Counted from the first letter of the stretch, positions 16,501-23,643 are shown. The stretch is DNA of 31,493 nt from WRKB01 sp031551145 (GCA_031551145.1 JAVBNZ010000053.1:1-31493), one strand, 5' to 3'. Notes: generated by a model from the sequence alone, not told the origin. A program made the numbers and translations.

Positions 16501-16579
16501 GGGCTTCGAGCGCAGGCCGTATGACGGCGATCAGGAGAACAATCTCAACGTTTTTATCAATCTGACCTGGAAGTTTTGA
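13556..16579 (+). CDS. pgaA: PGA export porin, TPR plus outer-membrane beta barrel
   Basis: This encodes 1007 residues. I start it at ATG 13556 because a Sec signal peptide (MGSTPVLCAALCILALCSG, then PAAAA) begins there; the frame extends to a TTG at 13472 without adding sense. Residues about 45-720 are TPR-like helical repeats, for example AVALARKGNYKEAQAALKRL and LARKGNYKEAQ/AEARKGKPAEG pairs. Residues about 730-1007 are a beta barrel starting LWEFRLEGNWAPDIGNN and ending in the outer-membrane signature NVFINLTWKF with terminal Phe. PgaA exports partly deacetylated poly-beta-1,6-N-acetylglucosamine, with the TPRs binding PgaB and polymer. The protein is about 200 residues longer than E. coli PgaA (807), mainly in the TPR part. 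It is followed after one base by pgaB. The ribosome site is weak. Confidence 0.9.
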   Translation: MGSTPVLCAALCILALCSGSSPAAAAPKSPLSSAPPATAKDATPEDARRAAVALARKGNYKEAQAALKRLHEAHQEDPAVLYDYITVTCWAGQYADAAALSSGLTPERVPEYVVQAVASALRKSGNLSEAQHWYDAGAARFPGNADIALGRALTLGDRGRAAQGLEALEAYARKFPAADAKVVASGKTYLRRRIAPPPPYITPPRPKTPYRAEQDAAVAEARKGKPAEGLAVMEKLYRRHPDDQYLLGDYLFLLQWNKENDKAVAYSRRLNPASAPPYALEAGARALAATGKIYDCETLLKTALDAQRRNPELLVTAAFVFFDIGDVYTAARLVDEAKRSRTPGLGKRIEAVREEMGYNRLAAMKELHDAVRGDARGAGGRNAREEIVTALSVAGGAREAHSLADETPPSVPFKRLRALTLAAGLESAFWGERTPIPRDPAERESRLRASLALIDSLGAEPECRTQPACLLQRDIARIQPLADLGLAKEATAQYEAVKNRAPALTPAAQLAAAKAYMRLKKPGKAAEIYEAVVAAKDGYSPPLKRDDLYRAQSGLFWAYLENEQLPEALKQAEAVRESALHPSGGQPPLEDTDWKKQDAETTLGYAYLYTDAFGKAERHFREITDAAPAAADAQSGLATTYLMRGLPRAALETIKRAQIFAPDDINLAAHEADALMDAKDWRAAKRILDELKDYAPYSNDIRRLQRRWETRSLWEFRLEGNWAPDIGNNLPGTSERSQASSLEWRLYSPPILYDWRLYAGTSPAFSRYEGGTARQFLSLAGIEYRIPWVTANLEVRNDDSSTNNMGGALYGALTPGDNWSFPFSFEIGSRDTPLRARNDGITADSFRAGAQYRWNESRSARISVQGMNFSDGNRRLILDADLTQRIWQKFSHYVDGTVKVYAGSNSKDENRAYFNPKAEAEAGGVLKYGAVLWRHYEKSLSHAVTVGVSGYAQRNYGMLPVFSAAYSQDLNWTDRFSVSYGVGFERRPYDGDQENNLNVFINLTWKF

Positions 16580-16580
16580 T

Positions 16581-18638
16581 ATGCCGCGTTTTTTTGCATC
16601 ATTTTCACGCATGTCCGGCGTCTGCGCCTGTCTTTTTCTGCTGCTGTGTCCCTCTTTCGGGCAGGCGAAGGGAAAAGAGCCCAAGTTCGTGACCCTGTGC
16701 TATCACAACGTGCTGCCCGCCCAGAGCGACCTCACTCCGCCGGCCACCATTTCCATCACTCTGGAAAAGCTGACCAACCAGTTTGATTGGCTGCGGGACA
16801 ACGGGTACACGGCCGTCAGCGTCGAAGATATCCTGCAGGCGGCGAAAGGCGGTAAAGAATTGCCGCCCAAGGCCGTGCTGATCTCTTTCGACGACGGATA
16901 CGAAAGTTTTTACCGCCTGATCTATCCCCTTCTGCGCGCCTATCGCTATCCCGCCATGCTGGCTCTGGAAACAACCTGGCTGGAAACGCCCGCGGACAAG
17001 CCGGTGGATTACGGCGGAAGCGCGCAGCTGCCGCGTTCCTATTTTCTGACCTGGCCCCAGATCAGGGAGATGGCCGATTCGGGACTGGTGGAGCTTGCCG
17101 GGCACACCCACAATCTGCATCAGGGGCATGAGAGCAATCCCCAGGGGGTGCCGCAGCCCGCCGCCTCAATGCTTGCCTATGATCCCGTGCGTAAGACCTA
17201 TGAAAGCACGGAGGATTTTTATCAACGGGTGAAAAGAGACGTCACCCTCAACGCCGATATTATCGAAAAACGCACCGGACACCGTCCCCGCGTACTGGTC
17301 TGGCCTTACGGCCGGTATAACGGCCTGGGAGTCAAGGCCGTTCTGGATGCCGGATACAGCCTGACCGCTTCCATGGGGTTGAAGGACGACTGGCCGACCT
17401 TCAGCCGCTATATGGCCTACGCCAACATGGATATCAACGAGGTCATGAACAGGCTCGCCGCCGGCAATGACCGGCAAACGCCTCCTCCCGCCCTGGCCGA
17501 CGGCCTGTGGGGGAAACACGCGGACGGCGGCAGCGCCTATTCCCGCTTTCGTGACGGCGACGCCCTGCGAGCCCGCTATCCGGTGCAGCGCGTTATGCAT
17601 ATTGATCTGGACATGGTGTATGATGCCGATCCGCAACAGCAGTATAAGAACGTATCCGCGCTGTTCGACCGCATCAACGCTCTGGGCCCGAGCGCCGTCT
17701 ATCTGCAGGCCTTCGCGGATCCGGACGGCGACGGCATCGCCGACGCCCTGTACTTTCCCAACCGGCACCTGCCGATGCGGGCCGACCTGTTCAACTACAT
17801 GTCCTGGCAAATATACAACCGCCTCGGCGTCAGGGTATACGCCTGGATGCCCGTGCTGGGCTTCAAGTTGCCGGGAAAACACGCGCTGGTGCGGGCGGAT
17901 CCGCCCGACAAAGCGGGCAGCACCTACCGGCGCCTCAGCCCTTTCGATGCTGAAAACAGGAAAATAATTAAAGAAATTTATGTGGATCTGGCCATGCATG
18001 CCGGCGTTTTCGGGCTGCTCTTTCATGACGACGCCGTGCTCGGCGACTACGAGGATGCCGGTCCGGCGGGCCTGGCCTGGCTGCGCGGTCAGGGCCTGCC
18101 GGAGAGCATACAGGCCATACGCCGGGATCCGGATTTGCGGCGCCGCTTCACCCGCGCCAAAAGCCGGGCCCTGGTGGATTTCACCAAGGAGTTGCAGGCC
18201 GCCTTCAGAACCTGGAGCCCGGTTATCAAAACCGCCCGCAATATCTATGCCGAGGCGGTAATGAACCCCGATTCCGAAGAATGGTTCGCGCAACGGTTGG
18301 AGGATTTTCTCGATGCGTACGACTATACGGCCATCATGGCCATGCCCTTCATGGAAGGCGCACAGAATCCCGCGGCCTGGCTGGAAAAATTGGCGAAAAC
18401 AGTACAAGGCCATCCCCTGGGAGCGGAAAAAACCGTCTTTGAACTCCAGGCCGTGGACTGGCGCGCCGGGCACGCCGGCCCCGTCGCCGACACGACGCTC
18501 GCCGGGCAGATGAATGTGCTGGAACAAAACGGCATCGGCAACCTGGGCTATTACCCGGAAAATCCCATCACCGGCCATCCGGACCTGTCCGTTATCCGCC
18601 CGTTTTTCTCAACGCGGGACAACCCTTTCCTGAAATGA
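16581..18638 (+). CDS. pgaB: Poly-beta-1,6-N-acetylglucosamine N-deacetylase
   Basis: This encodes 685 residues, close to E. coli PgaB (672). The hydrophobic leader (about residues 10-28) ends FGQA. I see no good lipobox, unlike the lipoprotein PgaB of E. coli. The N-terminal CE4 deacetylase domain (about 35-290) has SFDDGY with D104 and D105 and the zinc ligands H175 and H180 in GHTHNLH. Their spacing matches E. coli D114/D115/H184/H189. The C-terminal domain (about 310-680) is the glycoside-hydrolase-like PgaB domain, with MHIDLDMVYD and the acidic FHDDAVLGDYED segment. The enzyme deacetylates the polymer in the periplasm before PgaA exports it, and the second domain can cleave or bind partly deacetylated chains. 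The ATG lies one base after the pgaA stop. Confidence 0.94.
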   Translation: MPRFFASFSRMSGVCACLFLLLCPSFGQAKGKEPKFVTLCYHNVLPAQSDLTPPATISITLEKLTNQFDWLRDNGYTAVSVEDILQAAKGGKELPPKAVLISFDDGYESFYRLIYPLLRAYRYPAMLALETTWLETPADKPVDYGGSAQLPRSYFLTWPQIREMADSGLVELAGHTHNLHQGHESNPQGVPQPAASMLAYDPVRKTYESTEDFYQRVKRDVTLNADIIEKRTGHRPRVLVWPYGRYNGLGVKAVLDAGYSLTASMGLKDDWPTFSRYMAYANMDINEVMNRLAAGNDRQTPPPALADGLWGKHADGGSAYSRFRDGDALRARYPVQRVMHIDLDMVYDADPQQQYKNVSALFDRINALGPSAVYLQAFADPDGDGIADALYFPNRHLPMRADLFNYMSWQIYNRLGVRVYAWMPVLGFKLPGKHALVRADPPDKAGSTYRRLSPFDAENRKIIKEIYVDLAMHAGVFGLLFHDDAVLGDYEDAGPAGLAWLRGQGLPESIQAIRRDPDLRRRFTRAKSRALVDFTKELQAAFRTWSPVIKTARNIYAEAVMNPDSEEWFAQRLEDFLDAYDYTAIMAMPFMEGAQNPAAWLEKLAKTVQGHPLGAEKTVFELQAVDWRAGHAGPVADTTLAGQMNVLEQNGIGNLGYYPENPITGHPDLSVIRPFFSTRDNPFLK

Positions 18639-18645
18639 AAGATAT

Positions 18646-19905
18646 ATGACAGCGCTCAACTCCCTGATGGGGTACGCATTTGCCTTCACCTTCTTTTATC
18701 CCCTTCTGATGTCGTACGTCTGGCTTGCGGGAGGGCTGCTGTATTATTTCCGCTTCGAGTTCCGCAAGCCCGGCTGTAACGAACCGCCGCAACTTTCGGC
18801 GTATCCTCCGGTATCCATAGTGGTGCCCTGCTACAACGAGGGGCTCAACGCGGCCCGCACCTTCGGCCCGCTGGCGGACATGCGCTACCCGGACTACGAA
18901 ATCATAGCGGTCAACGACGGCAGCACGGACGACACCGGCCCGCTGCTGAACGAACTGGCCGCGAACATCCCCCGCATGCGGGTGGTGCACCTGGCCTCGA
19001 ACCAGGGCAAGGCCCTGGCGCTCAAAAGCGGGGCTCTGGCCGCTCAGGGCGAATTTCTGGTCTGCATTGATGGGGACGCCGTTCTGGATCACCACGCCGT
19101 CACCTGGATTATGCGGCATTTTCTGGAAAGCCCGCGGGTGGGTGCGGTAACGGGCAATCCCCGCGTGCGCACCCGCTCCACCCTTCTCGGTTGCCTTCAG
19201 GTGGGGGAGTTTTCCGCCATTATCGGCCTGCTGAAACGGGCGCAGCGCATTTATGGCCGAATTTACACAATTTCCGGCGTTATCGGCGCGTTCAGGGCGC
19301 GTGCGCTCTACGACGTGGGGTATTGGAACCAGGACACCATGACGGAAGATATCGACATCAGCTGGCGGCTGCAGCTGGCGCACTGGGATATACGGTTCGA
19401 GCCCCGGGCCTTGTGCTGGATTCTCATGCCCGAAACGCTGCGCGGCTTTCTGAGACAACGGCTGCGCTGGGCTGTGGGCGGCGGCGAAGCCTTGAAAAAA
19501 TATTCCCGGCGGATATTTTCCTGGAACTCCCGGCGAATGTGGGGAATATATATCGAGTATCTCACCAGCGTCGTCTGGAGCTACACCATGGCGATTTTGG
19601 CGGGCACGTGGTTTTTCGGGCTGTTTTTTCCGCTTCCGTTCGAGTTTGGCTCCGTATCCTGGATGCCCGAATGGCCGGGACTGGTGCTGGGTCTCACCTG
19701 CCTTTTGCAGATCGCCGTCAGCCTGCTGCTTGACCGGCGCTACGATCAGGGTTTGCTGCGCATTTACCTTTATACAATATGGTTTCCCCTGTTCTATTGG
19801 ACAATCAACTGGCTGGTTTCCGTCGCCGCCTTTCCCATCGCCATGTTCTTCAGGCGTGCGGGAAAAAGGGGGCTTTGGGTCACCACGGACAGAGGGATAC
19901 GTTGA
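18646..19905 (+). CDS. pgaC: Poly-beta-1,6-N-acetylglucosamine synthase, GT2
   Basis: This encodes 419 residues, similar to E. coli PgaC. A hydrophobic N-terminus (about residues 8-36) is followed by a GT2 domain with SIVVPCYNE (57-65), NDGS (90-93), the DxD aspartates in IDGDA (D142, D144), TED (233-235, probable catalytic base D235) and QxxRW as QRLRW (271-275). Two to four transmembrane helices follow at about 300-325, 335-360 and 375-400. The protein polymerises UDP-GlcNAc on the cytoplasmic face and extrudes the chain together with PgaD; in E. coli the pair is activated by cyclic di-GMP. It starts 7 bases after pgaB. All processive GT2 motifs are intact. Confidence 0.95.
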   Translation: MTALNSLMGYAFAFTFFYPLLMSYVWLAGGLLYYFRFEFRKPGCNEPPQLSAYPPVSIVVPCYNEGLNAARTFGPLADMRYPDYEIIAVNDGSTDDTGPLLNELAANIPRMRVVHLASNQGKALALKSGALAAQGEFLVCIDGDAVLDHHAVTWIMRHFLESPRVGAVTGNPRVRTRSTLLGCLQVGEFSAIIGLLKRAQRIYGRIYTISGVIGAFRARALYDVGYWNQDTMTEDIDISWRLQLAHWDIRFEPRALCWILMPETLRGFLRQRLRWAVGGGEALKKYSRRIFSWNSRRMWGIYIEYLTSVVWSYTMAILAGTWFFGLFFPLPFEFGSVSWMPEWPGLVLGLTCLLQIAVSLLLDRRYDQGLLRIYLYTIWFPLFYWTINWLVSVAAFPIAMFFRRAGKRGLWVTTDRGIR

Positions 19906-19951
19906 GCAACACCGCAACGCACCGGGAGTATGTGCATTTTACGAAGGATGC

Positions 19952-20560
19952 ATGGACATGATTACCGATCCGAGCAAACTCATCATACGCAGGCCCGGCG
20001 CCCAAACCGCCGAGGGAAAAATTATCTCCTGGCTGTTGTCCCTGGGCATCTGGTGGCGGCTTGCCCACCTGATTCGGGTTTTTCTGGCCGCCGTCGGCTG
20101 GGGGGCGGCCTGGGGCCTTTCTTCCTCCATTGCCGGCCGCATGCAGGCCGTTGCCGTGCTGCATGCCGCCGTGATCATTTATGTGCCCGAGGTTCTGGGG
20201 CTCATCCTGCTGCTGTGGGGTTGGGCCTTTTATAACTGGCGGCGCTTCCACGGCGAGCGGAACAAACGCTGCGAACCGCTTCTGCCCCTGTCTTTGGAGG
20301 AGGCGGGCAACGCCTTCTCTTTGCCGCTGCCGCTTTTACGGCAGGCAAGGGAGGCAAAAATCAGTATTTACAGTTTTGACGACCGGGGAAACATATGCGG
20401 GATCGATTGCTGCGTTGACGCGAATGAAGGTGGGAAGAGCCCCGCAATCCGGACAGCCGCGCCGGCTGCTCAACCAGACGGGGAGACCACGCGTTGCCAC
20501 GCGCGGGAATCACGCCCCGGCGTTCAAGGCCAAGGTGGCCCCGGCTGCCCTGTCCGGTGA
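19952..20560 (+). CDS. pgaD: PGA synthase accessory subunit with a foreign 3' end
   Basis: This encodes 202 residues from ATG 19952 (AAGGA upstream), 46 bases after pgaC. Residues 1-150 look like PgaD: short N-terminus with LIIRRPG, two transmembrane helices (about 38-62 and 68-93), then a cytoplasmic tail with WAFYNWRRFHGER and ISIYSFDDRGNICGIDC, which aligns with the end of the E. coli protein (137 residues). About 50 extra residues follow, starting near VDANEGG. They have no PgaD character and are encoded by DNA that, in another frame, reads as an IS3-family OrfA remnant. The original stop was probably lost when that fragment arrived. PgaD is essential for PgaC activity; whether this extended form works is unknown. 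Confidence 0.8.
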   Translation: MDMITDPSKLIIRRPGAQTAEGKIISWLLSLGIWWRLAHLIRVFLAAVGWGAAWGLSSSIAGRMQAVAVLHAAVIIYVPEVLGLILLLWGWAFYNWRRFHGERNKRCEPLLPLSLEEAGNAFSLPLPLLRQAREAKISIYSFDDRGNICGIDCCVDANEGGKSPAIRTAAPAAQPDGETTRCHARESRPGVQGQGGPGCPVR

Positions 20561-20627
20561 AAAGACCGTTGCTGAACTCGGTTCCGAGTCCGGCGTCCGC
20601 CGGCCCTTCATACGCAGGTACAAGCAG
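20499..20627 (+). pseudogene. IS3-family transposase OrfA remnant
   Basis: In the frame with codons beginning at 20502, the DNA reads NHAPAFKAKVAPAALSGEKT, followed by VAELGSESGV. This is the N-terminal helix-turn-helix of IS3-family OrfA, whose usual form is FKAKVALEALKGEKTVAELASEFGVHP. After GV the match dies out (RRPFIRRYKQ), and no OrfB or terminal inverted repeats are visible. The piece has neither a plausible start nor a C-terminus, so it is a decayed fragment. It overlaps the last part of the pgaD frame. Confidence 0.8.
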
Positions 20628-20631
20628 GGGA

Positions 20632-20646
20632 GGGGGCTCGGCCCCC
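20632..20646. repeat. Stem-loop between converging pgaD and thioesterase genes
   Basis: GGGGGC (20632-20637) and GCCCCC (20641-20646) enclose a TCG loop. It sits between the converging genes and may serve as a shared transcription boundary, though no T-tract follows. Confidence 0.45.
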
Positions 20647-20656
20647 CCCATGTATT

Positions 20657-21115
20657 TTACGCGGTCGGCGCGGGTACGCCGGGAAGCAGGTCGCCCCGGT
20701 AATACGCCGCGGCGCGAAACACGGCCAGCAGCCCGCCGTTGCCGTCGAAGATCTGCACTTCGTAGTGCCCGAGCTTTTCGGCGCGCCGTAGTTCGCGCGC
20801 TTCGGCGCGCAGGGGGCCGCTTTTGCCGGCCGCGACGAAATTGATGCTTGAAGTGATGTTGAGAGCGACAATGCCGTGCGAGTTGGCCGCGCCGCCGAAG
20901 GCAACATCGGCCAGGGCAAAGAGGGCGCCGCCGTGAATAACGCCCAGGCCGTTCAGCGTATGCTCCGTCAGGGGCATGACCGCCGTGCAGCGGCCTGGCC
21001 CGACCGTTTCGATTTCTATGCCGAGATGCCGGCCGAAGGTGTCCTCTTTGAGCACATGCCGGCGCACGATATCGACCGTAACCGGAGCGGAGAGCGCGCT
21101 CTGACGAAGCGTCAC
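20657..21115 (-). CDS. PaaI-type hotdog thioesterase, second tandem copy
   Basis: This encodes 152 residues from GTG 21115, which overlaps the stop of the upstream paralogue in a GTGA arrangement, so translation is probably coupled. The frame stays open to 21187 but would then overlap the upstream gene further. It has a single hotdog domain with the signature VIHGGALFALADVAFGGAAN and the ending GHYEVQIFDGNGGLLAVFRA. Family enzymes hydrolyse acyl- or aryl-CoA thioesters, with HGG and the nearby Asp at the active site. The protein is roughly 60-70% similar by eye to its neighbour. The substrate is unknown; phenylacetyl- or hydroxyphenyl-acyl-CoA are common for PaaI relatives. Confidence 0.87.
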   Translation of the reverse strand: MTLRQSALSAPVTVDIVRRHVLKEDTFGRHLGIEIETVGPGRCTAVMPLTEHTLNGLGVIHGGALFALADVAFGGAANSHGIVALNITSSINFVAAGKSGPLRAEARELRRAEKLGHYEVQIFDGNGGLLAVFRAAAYYRGDLLPGVPAPTA

Positions 21116-21567
21116 GCCGAAGCCGCCTGCTCTTTCGGCGGTACGCCCGGCAACAGATCGCCCCGGTAATACGCCGTGGCGCGGCATACGGCGAGCAGTC
21201 TGCCGTTGCCGTCAAAGATCCGCACCTCGTAGTGCCCGACCTTTTTGGAACGCTGGAGCTCCTGCGCCTCGGCGCGCAGAGGGCCGACCTTGCCGGGGGC
21301 CATATAGTTGATGGACGAAACGATGCCGAGGGCCACCTCGCCGGTGGAGTTGGAGGCGCCGCCGAAGGCCACGTCGGCCAGGGCGAAGATCGCCCCGCCG
21401 TGGGCCAGACCCACGCCGTTCTTGTGGGCGGCGTCGAGCGGCATCACGGCCTCGGCGTAGCCCGGGCGCACCACGGTCATTTCTATGCCCAGATGGACGG
21501 CGAAGGTGTCGTGAGTGTTGAAATGGCGTCGGGTCAGTTCACAGCAGTCGGGGGATACGGCATTCAC
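21112..21567 (-). CDS. PaaI-type hotdog thioesterase, first tandem copy
   Basis: This encodes 151 residues from GTG 21567, with GGAGG 6 bases upstream; the nearby ATG at 21563 is out of frame. It is a single hotdog domain: DTFAVHLGIEM at the start, then LAHGGAIFALADVAFGGASN (H56-G57-G58, D65) and GHYEVRIFDGNGRLLAVCRA. The Asn and Ser after GGAS match PaaI-like acyl-CoA thioesterases. It probably hydrolyses a short or aromatic acyl-CoA in the cytoplasm. The gene after it is a close paralogue, and the pair lies 84 bases downstream of metF on the same strand. Two near-equal copies suggest heteromers or split substrate range. Confidence 0.88.
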   Translation of the reverse strand: MNAVSPDCCELTRRHFNTHDTFAVHLGIEMTVVRPGYAEAVMPLDAAHKNGVGLAHGGAIFALADVAFGGASNSTGEVALGIVSSINYMAPGKVGPLRAEAQELQRSKKVGHYEVRIFDGNGRLLAVCRATAYYRGDLLPGVPPKEQAASA

Positions 21568-21607
21568 GGGAGGCCTCCGTCACGGTTGCGGGTCGATCCA
21601 AATTCAG

Positions 21608-21627
21608 GCGCCGCCCTTGGGCGGCGC
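21608..21627. repeat. Stem-loop between metF and the thioesterase pair
   Basis: GCGCCGCCC (21608-21616) and GGGCGGCGC (21619-21627) form a near-perfect palindrome in the 84-base spacer. On the minus strand it lies after the metF stop and is followed by CTGAATTT, so it may partly terminate metF transcription. Confidence 0.5.
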
Positions 21628-21651
21628 GGGTGTATATGCGGAAGCCGCTGT

Positions 21652-22518
21652 TTAACCCGCTTCCTCCACAATACGCAAGCAGGTCGAGGCCCGGTTGAGC
21701 GTATACAAATGGATGCCGGGCGCGCCGAACGCGCGCAGGTTTTTGATCTGGCGCACGGCAAAGGCAATGCCGGCTTCCTTGACGGCGGCAGCGCCGCCGC
21801 GCCGGTCGGCTTCCTCCAGTTCCAGATAGAGCTTGCCCGGTATGTTGGCCCCGCAGAGAGAAAGAATGCGGCGCACGGATTCCAGGCTCTGAACGGGAAA
21901 AACTCCCGGAATAACGGGGGCCTGTATACCATCGGCACGCAGGCGCCTTACAAAATCCTCATATTCCCGCACGTCGAAGAAGAGTTGGGTGATGACAAAG
22001 TCGGCCCCGGCCCGGATTTTGTCACAGGTGTGGCGTCGATCCTCGCTGAAAGTGGGCGATTCGGGATGGGCCGCCGGGTATCCGGCCACGGCCACGCCCA
22101 TGCCGGGGTCTTCCCCGCGCACGGCGCGCACGAGATCCGCGGCGCAGCAAAAGGGCGCGGCCTTCCAGTCCACAGTCTTGCCCTGGGGCGGATCGCCGCG
22201 CAGGGCAAGGATGTTTTGCGCGCCCGCCTCGCGCAGCCTGTGCAGAAAATCGCGGATGCGCCCCGTATCCGCGCCCACGCAGGTCAGATGGGCCATGGGT
22301 TCGAGATCCATTTCGCGCAGCTTCGCGGTCAGGGCCAGGGTGTTGTCCTGGGTGCCGCCGCCCGCGCCGTAGGTGACGGAGGCGAAAAGCGGGTTCACCG
22401 CGCGCAGGCGCTCCACGGTATCGAAAAAGCCGGGCCAGTCCGCCCTGTCTTTGGGCGGAAAAAATTCAAGGGAATAAAAGGGCTTTGTCGCTGCGGCAAT
22501 TTTGTCGATGATCTTCAC
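21652..22518 (-). CDS. metF: 5,10-methylenetetrahydrofolate reductase
   Basis: This encodes 288 residues, close to E. coli MetF (296), starting at GTG 22518 with GGGAGGAAA just upstream. The open frame reaches 23031, but the extra part runs antisense to the neighbouring gene. It is a TIM-barrel flavoprotein. YSLEFFPPK carries the catalytic Glu (E18), followed by SVTYGAGGGTQ, MAHLTCVGAD, ILALRGDPP, a YPAAHPES substrate-contact loop, GADFVITQLFFD and VIPGVFP. It reduces methylene-THF to methyl-THF for methionine synthesis. A strong promoter and an operator-like palindrome lie upstream. No partner methionine gene is in the window. Confidence 0.95.
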   Translation of the reverse strand: MKIIDKIAAATKPFYSLEFFPPKDRADWPGFFDTVERLRAVNPLFASVTYGAGGGTQDNTLALTAKLREMDLEPMAHLTCVGADTGRIRDFLHRLREAGAQNILALRGDPPQGKTVDWKAAPFCCAADLVRAVRGEDPGMGVAVAGYPAAHPESPTFSEDRRHTCDKIRAGADFVITQLFFDVREYEDFVRRLRADGIQAPVIPGVFPVQSLESVRRILSLCGANIPGKLYLELEEADRRGGAAAVKEAGIAFAVRQIKNLRAFGAPGIHLYTLNRASTCLRIVEEAG

Positions 22519-22543
22519 GTGTTTCCTCCCATGACTTGGGATA

Positions 22544-22571
22544 AATATATCAGGATAACTTGATATGTCAA
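22544..22571 (-). promoter_or_regulatory. metF promoter with operator-like palindrome
   Basis: On the minus strand TTGACA (22566-22571) and TATATT (22544-22549) are separated by 16 bases, a strong sigma-70 promoter. The spacer and box edges hold an inverted repeat, ATATCA (22547-22552) and TGATAT (22561-22566), with 8 bases between the arms. A repressor bound there would block the polymerase. Regulators of the SahR/ArsR type control methionine genes in Desulfovibrio relatives, but the assignment is inference. Confidence 0.65.
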
Positions 22572-22635
22572 TATATATTGGGCGACGAAGCATGCGAGGC
22601 TTGCGCAATGCGCCGTACTCGTCTACCATGCCACC

Positions 22636-23502
22636 ATGCCTGAGGTATCGAACTTCCCTTGCAAAACGGGCCTTTGCGCCCTGTGGGCGCGCATGCTCTG
22701 CCTGTCCGCAGCGCTGCTGCTCGCGGCGGCACTGCCGGGCGCACGGGCGGCCGCGCCCTGGCAGGATCTGGAGCCCGGCCTGCAACTCGGCGCGTTCACA
22801 AGCAACGATGAACGCCGGGCCGCCATAGACGTGCTGCGCATCGACCCCGCCTTTTTCCGTTTCAGCCTGCACAGCGCCGGAGAAAACGACGGCCCCCCGC
22901 TGACGCTGCCGGCCTGGGCCGCGCAGGAAAATCTGGTGCTGGCCGTCAACGCGAGCATGTACCTGCCCGACCGCAAGACCAGCACGGGCTATATGCGTTC
23001 GGGCGCCTACATCAACAATCCCCGCATCCACAACAGGTTCGGGGCCTTTTTCGTTTCAGGGCCGGACACGGCCGGCCTGCCCGAAGCCGACGTGCTGGAC
23101 AGGGACGCCGACCCCTGGGAGGAACTGCTGCCCCACTACAAAGTGGCGGTGCAGAATTACCGCCTTATCGACAGCGAGGGCCGCGCTCTCTGGCTGCCCG
23201 GCGGCCCGGAGCACTCCACCTCGGCCGTGGGGCGGGACAGGGAAGGGCGCATTCTGTTCATCCATTGCCGCACGCCCATGACCGGCCGGGAGTTCACCGA
23301 CGCGGTGCTGGCCCTGCCCGTCAATCTGCGCTCCCTCATGTACGTGGAGGGCGGCAGTCAGGCGGGCATGCTGGTGCGCTGCTCCGGCCTGGAGCGGCTG
23401 TGGCTGGGATACACCATAGCAAGCTTTTTGAACATGGACGCAAATCTGGCCTCTCCCCTGCCCAACATTCTGGGGGTGACGCGCCGAGCCGACAATCAGT
23501 AA
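22636..23502 (+). CDS. Exported phosphodiester-glycosidase-family (DUF2233/NAGPA-like) protein
   Basis: This encodes 288 residues. A hydrophobic export signal (about residues 20-38, LCLSAALLLAAALPGARA) precedes the mature domain. The start is uncertain: ATG 22636 and ATG 22693 both lack a clear ribosome site. The body carries the family landmarks: AVNASMYLPD with a TSTGYMRSG loop, TSAVGRDREGRILFIHCRTP, SLMYVEGGSQAGML and a C-terminal FLNMDANLASPLPNILGV. Relatives include the lysosomal enzyme that uncovers mannose-6-phosphate and bacterial exopolysaccharide-related proteins such as YigE. A periplasmic role in cleaving a glycan phosphodiester is plausible but untested. It diverges from metF and precedes the oxygen-defence operon. 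Confidence 0.8.
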   Translation: MPEVSNFPCKTGLCALWARMLCLSAALLLAAALPGARAAAPWQDLEPGLQLGAFTSNDERRAAIDVLRIDPAFFRFSLHSAGENDGPPLTLPAWAAQENLVLAVNASMYLPDRKTSTGYMRSGAYINNPRIHNRFGAFFVSGPDTAGLPEADVLDRDADPWEELLPHYKVAVQNYRLIDSEGRALWLPGGPEHSTSAVGRDREGRILFIHCRTPMTGREFTDAVLALPVNLRSLMYVEGGSQAGMLVRCSGLERLWLGYTIASFLNMDANLASPLPNILGVTRRADNQ

Positions 23503-23586
23503 TTATTCTTATTTACATTTCGGCCGCTATTGTTTACGTTTGATGCTCGCGACAATGGAGTTTTTTCTTGTCCGGGATTCTTTTTT

Positions 23587-23614
23587 TTGGTAATTAAATC
23601 ATATTGTCTATATT
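23587..23614 (+). promoter_or_regulatory. Candidate promoter of the dfx-rub-roo-cydAB operon
   Basis: TTGGTA (23587-23592) and TATATT (23609-23614) are 16 bases apart, in a markedly AT-rich spacer. The expected start, near 23621, falls inside the stem-loop at 23613-23643. Confidence 0.5.
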
Positions 23615-23643
23615 TGTCTCGTGCCCCTTGCGCACGAGACAAA
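23613..23643 (+). promoter_or_regulatory. Stem-loop in the dfx 5' leader
   Basis: TTTGTCTCGTGC (23613-23624) pairs perfectly with GCACGAGACAAA (23632-23643), leaving a 7-base loop. It ends about 10 bases before the ribosome site of dfx, so it could be a 5' stabilising hairpin or a DNA operator. Confidence 0.6.

Noticed and set aside
22519..22635. SAM riboswitch (S-box) upstream of metF
   Set aside because: The 117-base divergent gap is too short and AT-rich to fold as an S-box and lacks its conserved helices. A DNA palindrome in the promoter explains regulation better.
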